Assembly (NCBI RefSeq): GCF_002813635.1
Contig: NZ_CP016382.1
Span: forward strand, 1,585,001-1,649,000
Length of the DNA: 64,000 nt
Direction of reading: 5' to 3'
Source of the DNA: Spiribacter roseus
Lineage (GTDB): Bacteria > Pseudomonadota > Gammaproteobacteria > Nitrococcales > Nitrococcaceae
Part shown: positions 58,462 to 64,000 of the stretch, piece after piece
How positions within the stretch are numbered: the first letter of the stretch is position 1
How the letters are laid out: each line of letters starts with the position of its first letter
Program-made: the position numbers and the translations under genes
Notes under the pieces: model-generated
Told to the model about the DNA's origin: nothing
Seen by the model: only the letters and a program-made list of their open reading frames with translations
Databases searched by the model: none

Positions 58462-58480
58462 TCATATCGAGGAGAGCGGC

Positions 58481-59974
58481 ATGGCCGATAATAACGGCAT
58501 ACTGGCCATTGATCAGGGGACAACCAGCTCACGGGCCATCGTTTTCGATCTCGAAGGCCACATCGTGGCGACCGCCCAGGAGGAATTCTCCCAGCACTAC
58601 CCGCACAGCGGCTGGGTGGAGCACGAGCCCCAGGATCTGATCGACACCACCCTCGATACCAGCCGCCGGGCCCTCAAGGCGGCCAAGGCCGCCGGCGTCC
58701 ATGCCTGCACCATCGGCATCACCAACCAGCGCGAGACCACCATCGTCTGGGACCGGCGCACCGGCGAGCCGGTGCACAATGCCATTGTCTGGCAGGACCG
58801 CCGCACCGCCGAGCGCTGCGCCGCACTGAAGGCCGCCGGCCACGAGGCGATGGTCGCCGAGCGCACCGGGCTGCTGCTCGATCCGTACTTCGCCGCCACC
58901 AAGATCGCCTGGATCCTCGATAATGTGCGCGGTGCGCGGGAACGGGCGCGGAAGGGCGAGCTGGCCTTCGGCACCGTCGACACCTGGCTGCTCTGGCGGC
59001 TGACCGGCGGCCGCAGCCATGCCACCGATGCCACCAACGCCAGTCGCACACTGCTGTTCAACATCCACCGTCAGGCCTGGGACGACGAGCTGCTCAGCCT
59101 GTTCGACATTCCCGCCGCGATCCTCCCCGAGGTGCTCGACAGCGCCGATGACTTCGGCACCACCGACCCCGAGCTGTTCGGCAGCGCCCTGCCCGTCGAG
59201 GGCATCGCCGGTGACCAGCACGCCGCGGTGGTCGGCCAGTGCTGCTTCCGGCCGGGGATGATCAAGAGCACCTACGGCACCGGCTGCTTTGCACTGATGA
59301 ACACCGGCGATACCGCCGTGCCGTCGCAGAACCGCATGCTGACTACCACGGCCTATCGCATCAACGGCCAACCCACCTATGCCCTCGAAGGCGCGATCTT
59401 CATCGCCGGGGCCGCCATCCAGTGGTTGCGCGACGAGCTGGGCATCATCGCTCACGCCTCGCAGAGCGAGGGCCTGGCCAATGATGCCGAGGCCGAGGGC
59501 CTGTACATGGTGCCGGCCTTCACCGGTCTGGGCGCGCCGTGGTGGGATCCCAACGCCCGGGGCGCGATCTTTGGCCTGACCCGCAATACCGGTGTCGCCG
59601 AGTTCGTCCACGCGGCACTGGACTCAGTCTGCCTGCAGACCGGCGACCTGCTCGAGGCCATGGCGGATGACTCGCAGACCAAGCAGGCCACCCTGCGCGT
59701 CGATGGTGGCATGGTGGCTAACAACTGGCTGCTGCAGCGGCTCGCGGACCTGACCGGGCTGGATGTCGAGCGCCCGAAGGTGATCGAGACCACCGCGCTG
59801 GGTGCCGCCTATCTGGCCGGGCTGCAGCACGGCCTGTACCAGTCGCTGGAGAGCCTCGAGTCGCAGTGGTCGCTGGATGATCGGTTCAAGCCGGCCATTT
59901 CCCACCAGGCCCGGGAACACATCGTTGAGGGCTGGCACGACGCGGTCCGTCGGACCCTGACGACCGGGCGCTGA
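58481..59974 (+). CDS. glpK: glycerol kinase
   Basis: Phosphorylates glycerol, the first step after uptake. The 497-residue protein begins with the ATP motif [37 protein letters not shown] and [12 protein letters not shown] are near residue 83, and [15 protein letters not shown] is near residue 264. [17 protein letters not shown] and [12 protein letters not shown] match the C-terminal half. GGAGAG lies eight bases before the ATG. With GlpD it sends glycerol to DHAP. Confidence 0.97.
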   Translation: MADNNGILAIDQGTTSSRAIVFDLEGHIVATAQEEFSQHYPHSGWVEHEPQDLIDTTLDTSRRALKAAKAAGVHACTIGITNQRETTIVWDRRTGEPVHNAIVWQDRRTAERCAALKAAGHEAMVAERTGLLLDPYFAATKIAWILDNVRGARERARKGELAFGTVDTWLLWRLTGGRSHATDATNASRTLLFNIHRQAWDDELLSLFDIPAAILPEVLDSADDFGTTDPELFGSALPVEGIAGDQHAAVVGQCCFRPGMIKSTYGTGCFALMNTGDTAVPSQNRMLTTTAYRINGQPTYALEGAIFIAGAAIQWLRDELGIIAHASQSEGLANDAEAEGLYMVPAFTGLGAPWWDPNARGAIFGLTRNTGVAEFVHAALDSVCLQTGDLLEAMADDSQTKQATLRVDGGMVANNWLLQRLADLTGLDVERPKVIETTALGAAYLAGLQHGLYQSLESLESQWSLDDRFKPAISHQAREHIVEGWHDAVRRTLTTGR

Positions 59975-59988
59975 AAACGCTACTATGG

Positions 59989-60003
59989 CGGTATTCAATA
60001 CCG
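59989..60003. promoter_or_regulatory. 15-bp perfect dyad upstream of gloA
   Basis: CGGTATT-C-AATACCG has perfect 7-base arms. It lies between the glpK stop and the glyoxalase start, at the expected transcription start of a weak promoter (CTGACG 59957-59962, TACTAT 59981-59986). It may be an operator rather than a terminator because no T tract follows. Confidence 0.4.
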
Positions 60004-60017
60004 TTGCCGGAGGATGG

Positions 60018-60461
60018 ATGCAGTATCTGCACACAATGGTCCGAATCAGTGACGTCGATGCGTCGCTGCGGTTTTACTGCGACCTGCTCGGCCTCGAGGA
60101 GATCAGCCGTCAGGACAGCGAAAAGGGGCGTTTCACCCTGATCTTCCTGGCCGCGCCGGCCGACCGTGACCGGGCCCGCTCCAGCGATCGGGCGCCGATG
60201 CTCGAGCTGACCTACAACTGGGACCCGGAGACCTACACCGGCGGCCGCAATTTCGGTCATCTGGCCTATCGCGTCGACGACATCTACGCCACCTGCCAAC
60301 ACCTCATGGACAATGGCGTGACCATCAACCGGCCGCCGCGCGACGGGCACATGGCGTTCGTCAAATCCCCCGACGGCATCTCGGTGGAGCTGCTGCAGAG
60401 TGGCGACGCGCTGCCCACGCAGGAACCCTGGGCCTCCATGGCCAACACGGGGAGCTGGTAA
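60018..60461 (+). CDS. gloA: lactoylglutathione lyase (glyoxalase I, VOC family)
   Basis: Detoxifies methylglyoxal, a by-product of DHAP, with glutathione. The 147-residue VOC enzyme has metal residues in QYLHTMVRISD, MLELTYNWD, FGHLAYRVDDIYATC and ISVELLQSG. GGAGGATGG lies before ATG 60018. Glycerol catabolism raises DHAP, so its place after glpK fits. tspO follows with a TAATG overlap. Confidence 0.9.
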   Translation: MQYLHTMVRISDVDASLRFYCDLLGLEEISRQDSEKGRFTLIFLAAPADRDRARSSDRAPMLELTYNWDPETYTGGRNFGHLAYRVDDIYATCQHLMDNGVTINRPPRDGHMAFVKSPDGISVELLQSGDALPTQEPWASMANTGSW

Positions 60462-60973
60462 TGCCGGCGGCCGGCGCACGGCCCATGGATGACCGGCGCC
60501 GCGACCGGTGGGGCCTGGCCGGCTGGACACTGCTGGTGGTGGTGACCGCGATGGGCGGCATCCTCAGCCCGCCCGGGGCCTGGTACGCGGCGCTCGCCAA
60601 GCCGCCGATGACCCCGCCGGACCTGCTCTTTCCGATCGCCTGGACGCTGCTCTATGGGCTGATGATCGCCGCGGCCTGGCAGGTCTGGCGACGGATCGGG
60701 CTGCTGGCGGGCCTTGCCGTGCTCATCCCGTTCATCGCCCAACTGGGCGCCAACGGCCTGTGGAGCATCCTGTTCTTTCAGTGGCATCGCCCGGATCTGG
60801 CACTCGTGGACCTGGTGGTGCTCTGGGCGCTCATCGCGCTGACCATGCTGCGCTTTCGCCGGGTGCACCCGCCGGCGGCGTGGCTGCTGGCGCCCTATCT
60901 GGTGTGGGTCACCTACGCCGGGTATCTCAACATCGGCGTCATCCTGCTGAACGGGCCCGCGCCGCCAGCCTGA
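60461..60973 (+). CDS. TspO/MBR-family membrane protein
   Basis: A 170-residue membrane protein of the tryptophan-rich sensory/translocator family, which binds tetrapyrroles such as heme precursors. The pattern is clear: PPGAWYAALAKPPMTPPDLL, FPIAWTLLYGLMIAAAWQVW and LWSILFFQWHRPDLAL. In other bacteria it modulates heme/porphyrin export under stress. It is coupled to gloA and converges on a LysR-type gene. Confidence 0.87.
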   Translation: MPAAGARPMDDRRRDRWGLAGWTLLVVVTAMGGILSPPGAWYAALAKPPMTPPDLLFPIAWTLLYGLMIAAAWQVWRRIGLLAGLAVLIPFIAQLGANGLWSILFFQWHRPDLALVDLVVLWALIALTMLRFRRVHPPAAWLLAPYLVWVTYAGYLNIGVILLNGPAPPA

Positions 60974-61933
60974 TCAGCCGCGCTCGATGCGCTCGCGCCA
61001 TTCCGCCTCGGTAAACTCAATGCCCTCGCGCTCCCACGGCGGGACCGGCGTGAATACCTCGACGAGGAAGTCGACGAACGCCCGGACCTTGCGCGACAGA
61101 TGCCGGCGGTGGGGATAGAGCAGAAAATACGCCGAGCGCTCGTGGGGATACTGCGGCAGCACCGGCACCAGGTCGCCGCGCCGGATGGCGGGCATCACCA
61201 GCCAGGTGGACAGCCGCGCCAGACCCACCCCGGCCAGCGCCGCCTCGTACAGGGCGTCGGCGGTGTTGGCGCGGAAGTTCCCGCCGACATGCAGGGTCCG
61301 GTACCCCTGCACCGGATCCTCAAAGGCCCAGTCGTTGAACTGCGAGACCTCGTAGAGCGTCAGGCAGTTGTGTGAGAGCAACTCCTCCGGCGTCGCCGGC
61401 GCCCCGTGCTGCTCGATGTAGTGCGGCGATGCGCAGATGATCCGGCGATTGACGCACAGCCGGCGGGCGATCAGTGACGGGTCATCCATCTGCTCACGCC
61501 ACTGGATGGCCACATCGATGCCTTCCTCGATCAGGTCTACCTGGCGGTCGGTCAGCTCGAACTCGATATTGAGCTCGGGATAGCGCTCGAGAAAGTCCTG
61601 GATGCGGGGCAGCACCTCGACCCGGCCGAAGGCCACCGTGGCCGCCACCCTCAACGTCCCCCGAGGGTTCTCGTTCAGCGCCGTGACCGCCTCTTCGGCC
61701 TCCTCGATCTCCTGGATGATCCGCGCGCAGCGCTCGTAATAGGCATGCCCCACCTCGGTCAGGCTGACCCGCCGGGTGGTGCGGTTGAAAAGCCGCACGC
61801 CCAGCCGGTCCTCGAGACGCCGGATCTGCTTGCTGACCGCCGACGGCGTGAGGTCGAGATCGCGGGCCGCCGACGAAAAGCTGCCCCGATCCACCGCCCG
61901 CACGAACATGTGCATTTCCGCCGCCCGATCCAT
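60974..61933 (-). CDS. LysR-family transcriptional regulator
   Basis: A 319-residue regulator. The N-terminal helix-turn-helix SSAARDLDLTPSAVSKQIRR is followed by LEDRLGVRLFNRTTRRVSLT, and the C-terminal 200 residues form the ligand-binding domain. The ligand is unknown. It is divergent from a small protein at 62044 with an imperfect dyad (61958-61980) upstream; LysR proteins commonly control such divergent neighbours. Confidence 0.9.
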   Translation of the reverse strand: MDRAAEMHMFVRAVDRGSFSSAARDLDLTPSAVSKQIRRLEDRLGVRLFNRTTRRVSLTEVGHAYYERCARIIQEIEEAEEAVTALNENPRGTLRVAATVAFGRVEVLPRIQDFLERYPELNIEFELTDRQVDLIEEGIDVAIQWREQMDDPSLIARRLCVNRRIICASPHYIEQHGAPATPEELLSHNCLTLYEVSQFNDWAFEDPVQGYRTLHVGGNFRANTADALYEAALAGVGLARLSTWLVMPAIRRGDLVPVLPQYPHERSAYFLLYPHRRHLSRKVRAFVDFLVEVFTPVPPWEREGIEFTEAEWRERIERG

Positions 61934-61957
61934 CGCTTACCTGTTCCTGTCCATCAC

Positions 61958-61980
61958 TAATGAAATGCTGTTTCGGATTA
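61958..61980. promoter_or_regulatory. possible LysR-type binding dyad
   Basis: TAATGAAA-TGCTG-TTTCGGATTA is an imperfect inverted repeat (GAAA/TTTC inner arms, TAAT/ATTA outer arms) upstream of the LysR gene. TACAAT at 62003-62008 may be the -10 box of the small gene on the plus strand. Both are weak pattern calls. Confidence 0.3.
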
Positions 61981-62043
61981 TTACCTCTTGCGGGGAACAG
62001 CATACAATCCAATACAACGTCACCATAGCCCAGGAGATCAACC

Positions 62044-62211
62044 ATGCCCATTCGCAGCAATCGAGAGATCGACCCCGCAGCGGCCCTTCGCCAGGCCGAG
62101 ATCATTCACAGCGCCTATCGCAGCGGCGCCTGCCAGTCGATGGTTGCAGGCCTGCGCGAGCAGCTCGCCGAGCGCCAGGCCCGCCGCTACGGACTGCCCC
62201 GGGCCCGCTAG
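62044..62211 (+). CDS. unrecognised 55-residue protein
   Basis: A short coding region that I read directly. It starts MPIRSNREIDPAAALRQAEI and ends with the basic stretch RQARRYGLPRAR; one cysteine (SGACQS). CAGGAGA lies seven bases before the ATG, which supports translation. It is soluble, helical and charged, and I do not recognise it. It is divergent from the LysR gene, and its stop shares CTAG with azlD. Confidence 0.6.
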   Translation: MPIRSNREIDPAAALRQAEIIHSAYRSGACQSMVAGLREQLAERQARRYGLPRAR

Positions 62212-62528
62212 GCGGGGAGCAGCGCGCGCAGGCTCCACAGCGCGATCATGCCCAGGATCAGGGTCGGCAGGGTGGCCCGGGTTTTCCAGGCCACTCCCCC
62301 GGCCACCAACCCGGCCAGCAGCCGTGGTGCGTCGACACTGCCGTCGCCCTGCCACTGCACCAGCCCCGGCAGGACCAGCGCGGCGAACACCGCCGGCGGC
62401 ACATAGCTGAGGCCGCGACGCACCAGATCGGGCATCTGCAGCCCGTGACCGAACACCAGAAAGGCGCCGCGCCAGATGAACGTGCCGACGCCGATCGCCG
62501 CCACCATCCACCACAGCGGATCAACCAC
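62208..62528 (-). CDS. azlD: AzlD-family branched-chain amino acid transport protein
   Basis: A 106-residue, three-to-four-helix membrane protein of the AzlD family, the small subunit of a branched-chain amino acid exporter. WWMVAAIGVGTFIWRGAFLV and YVPPAVFAALVLPGLVQW match. Its start overlaps azlC by eight bases. The stop is the shared CTAG with the small gene at 62044. Confidence 0.88.
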   Translation of the reverse strand: MVDPLWWMVAAIGVGTFIWRGAFLVFGHGLQMPDLVRRGLSYVPPAVFAALVLPGLVQWQGDGSVDAPRLLAGLVAGGVAWKTRATLPTLILGMIALWSLRALLPA

Positions 62529-63213
62529 GACGCCACCCCTCGGCCACGACGCCGGCGACGATCCCGGCGAGCGACGCCAGCGTCAGCCCCAGCCCCGCGG
62601 GCAGATCACGCCCCAGCACCGACAGGGAGCCGGCCACCAGCGCGGCGATGACGCCGGGGCGGCTGCTGATGGACATCACCAGCAGCGCCAGAAAGATCAG
62701 CGGCACGATAAAGCCCAGCTCCCAGGCCGGCGGCATCGCCGTGCCCGCCCAGTAGCCAAAGGCCGTGGCAAGCTGCCAGACCCCCCACAGCGGCAGCGCC
62801 ACCCCAAAATAGAACCAGTGATTGAAGCGCTCGCCGCCGCGGGTCATGACCCGGGAGATGGTCAGCGCATAGGCCTGATCGGTGAGGATATAGGCCATCA
62901 GCGATCGACTGCCCGCCCCCACATGCCGGAAGTGCGGCGCCAGATGGGCGCTGTACATCAGCATGCGCAGATTGATGATGAGCGCGGTCAGCACCACCAG
63001 CGGCGCCGCGGCACCGGCGTCGATCAACTGAATGCTCGCGAGCTGCGAGGCGCCGGCGAACACGATCAGCGACATCCCCAGGGTGAGCGCCGCGCCCAGC
63101 CCGGCGTCCAGACCCGCCACCCCCGCGGTCACCCCGAACGGAACGATCGCGGCGACCATGGGCGCGACGGCCTTCAGGCCATCACTGAACGCCTGCTGAC
63201 GGGCGGATGCCAT
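62521..63213 (-). CDS. azlC: AzlC-family permease
   Basis: A 230-residue permease, the large partner of AzlD. FSDGLKAVAPMVAAIVPFGV, MSLIVFAGASQLASIQLIDA and INLRMLMYSAHLAPHFRHVG are family motifs. ATG 63213 has AAGG eight bases upstream; a longer frame over the glutathione transferase gene was rejected. Export of branched-chain amino acids is the known family role; the regulator of the pair is not shown. Confidence 0.9.
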   Translation of the reverse strand: MASARQQAFSDGLKAVAPMVAAIVPFGVTAGVAGLDAGLGAALTLGMSLIVFAGASQLASIQLIDAGAAAPLVVLTALIINLRMLMYSAHLAPHFRHVGAGSRSLMAYILTDQAYALTISRVMTRGGERFNHWFYFGVALPLWGVWQLATAFGYWAGTAMPPAWELGFIVPLIFLALLVMSISSRPGVIAALVAGSLSVLGRDLPAGLGLTLASLAGIVAGVVAEGWRRG

Positions 63214-63223
63214 CCCGGCGCCT

Positions 63224-63826
63224 TCAGGCCGCCGGCGGCGGCGTTGCCGTGAACGAGGGCCGCTCCAGCATGCGCGCCAGCCACTCACCGGCCGCCGGCT
63301 GTGCCGCCCGCCAGGGGATCTCGCCGCCAAAGCGAAAATCCACCCAGGCCAGGGCCACCGCCGTCGCCAGATCGCCAAGATCGGGATCCTCCGCCGGCGC
63401 CTGCTCCTCGATGCCCACCGCCAATGCGTTGGCGGCGCGCTCCAGGGCGTCAAAGCGCCGCCGCGCCAGCGGAGTGTGGGGATCGCCATGGCGGCGCTCC
63501 GTGATCACCCCGGCCCTATTGTCGATGCAGCCAATCGCCTGACCCAGCCGCGCATGCACCGACTCCACGGCATCGCGCGGCATCAGGCGCGGCTCGGGAT
63601 AGCGGCGCTCGAGGAACAGCGCGATCACCGCCGCCTCGCACAGCACCTGACCACTGGGCATGACCAGCGTGGGGACGCGCGAGTGGGTGTTGACCGCGAC
63701 CAGTTCCGCCGGCGACGCCCAGGGATCGACGAAGCGATAGTCCACACGGTCCTGGAGCTGCTTTTCCAGCAGGGTCACCCGCACCAGGCGGGCGTACGGC
63801 GACGTCGGTGATGTGAACAGTTTCAT
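63224..63826 (-). CDS. glutathione S-transferase family protein
   Basis: A 200-residue GST-type protein. The N-terminal thioredoxin-like domain begins MKLFTSPTSPYARLVRVTLL, with the likely glutathione serine, and RVPTLVMPSGQVLCEAAVIA. The C-terminal helical domain has GDLATAVALAWVDFRFG. Its ATG overlaps the stop of the RND gene (ATGA), so it may be co-expressed with the pump. The substrate is unknown. Confidence 0.87.
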   Translation of the reverse strand: MKLFTSPTSPYARLVRVTLLEKQLQDRVDYRFVDPWASPAELVAVNTHSRVPTLVMPSGQVLCEAAVIALFLERRYPEPRLMPRDAVESVHARLGQAIGCIDNRAGVITERRHGDPHTPLARRRFDALERAANALAVGIEEQAPAEDPDLGDLATAVALAWVDFRFGGEIPWRAAQPAAGEWLARMLERPSFTATPPPAA

Positions 63827-64000
63827 CGGCTGCCTACCCCCCGGTTGGATACGGCCTGATGCACATTATGCCCGAGCATCAGCAGACACGGCGTCAGCAC
63901 CAGAGTAAGCACCGTGGCAAACGTGAGGCCACCGGCAATGGTGGCCGAGAGCTCCGCCCACCACTGGGTGGACGGCGCGTTGAACTCGATGCGGCGGCCC
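63823..64000 (-). CDS. RND efflux transporter permease, C-terminal end
   Basis: The last 58 codons of an RND pump run off the window edge. I read it directly: EFNAPSTQWWAELSATIAGG, then LTFATVLTLVLTPCLLMLG. This last membrane helix pattern is characteristic of AcrB/MexB-type permeases. The stop overlaps the glutathione transferase start by ATGA. The substrate cannot be inferred from this piece. Confidence 0.8.
   Translation of the reverse strand, partial: GRRIEFNAPSTQWWAELSATIAGGLTFATVLTLVLTPCLLMLGHNVHQAVSNRGVGSR

Noticed and set aside
59989-60003. The CGGTATTCAATACCG dyad as a glpK terminator
   Set aside because: The loop is 1-3 bases and no T tract follows on either strand, so an operator is more likely.

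Overview
The window looks like a chromosomal segment of a GC-rich, halophilic or halotolerant gammaproteobacterium. Supporting signs are the gammaproteobacterial gene pairs and orders (tyrS/mepM/anmK, argC-erpA, rppH-ptsP, prmA-fis-purH-purD, rubredoxin-thiE-hemL), two compatible-solute modules (trehalose by OtsA/OtsB, glycine betaine by BetI/BetB/BetA with a choline-binding protein), and a very compact layout. Many neighbours overlap by ATGA, GTGA, TTGA or TAATG, and three convergent pairs share a single CTAG as both stop codons. No gene-free stretch exceeds 300 bases. I saw no tRNA, rRNA, insertion sequence, prophage or CRISPR array. An Ectothiorhodospiraceae-type organism such as a Spiribacter relative would fit, but that is inference.

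Layout. 1-7.7 kb: tyrS (cut by the window edge), a murein endopeptidase, anmK, erpA, argC, a ClC-type chloride protein, a thiol-redox protein and hemJ. 7.7-12.2 kb: an Irr-like Fur-family regulator, ptsP and rppH, a HAD phosphatase and a periplasmic copper chaperone. 12.2-22.3 kb: hemN, two small membrane proteins, then a long minus-strand run (pfp, ppa, cobalamin adenosyltransferase, prmA, fis, purH, purD, a MAPEG protein), with cfa upstream. 22.3-33.8 kb: mpl with a small membrane protein, a DedA-PAP2-LssY fusion, hemL, thiE, a rubredoxin too short for most ORF cut-offs, cpdA, a polysaccharide deacetylase, a YfaZ-like outer-membrane protein, an FAD-linked oxidoreductase, and MOSC and MTHFR-like proteins.

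33.9-47.1 kb: the coupled set yajG-like lipoprotein/otsB/GH15/otsA/dinB, then choX divergent from betI-betB-betA with a perfect 9+4+9 palindrome between them, then a large CoA-ligase/GNAT acetyltransferase. 47-49.8 kb: CsoR-like repressor and CopA copper ATPase. 50-60 kb: a complete glycerol system of GlpSTPQUV-type ABC importer, GlpD, GlpR and divergent GlpK, with two GlpR-like operators, intergenic hairpins before the binding-protein gene, and a terminator with a UUCG tetraloop. 60-64 kb: glyoxalase I, TspO, a LysR regulator, an unrecognised 55-residue protein, AzlC/AzlD, a glutathione S-transferase and the end of an RND efflux pump.

The best lead is the glycerol importer. Its two ATPases carry complementary defects: GlpT lacks the LSGGQ signature and GlpS lacks the H-loop histidine. 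In a heterodimer all the defects would fall in one composite ATP site and leave the other canonical. This is a sequence-based inference. Other leads are an Irr homologue beside hemJ, a ClC protein with channel-type substitutions, the trehalose operon containing a GH15 enzyme and dinB, and a Pat-type acetyltransferase that keeps the ligase histidine.
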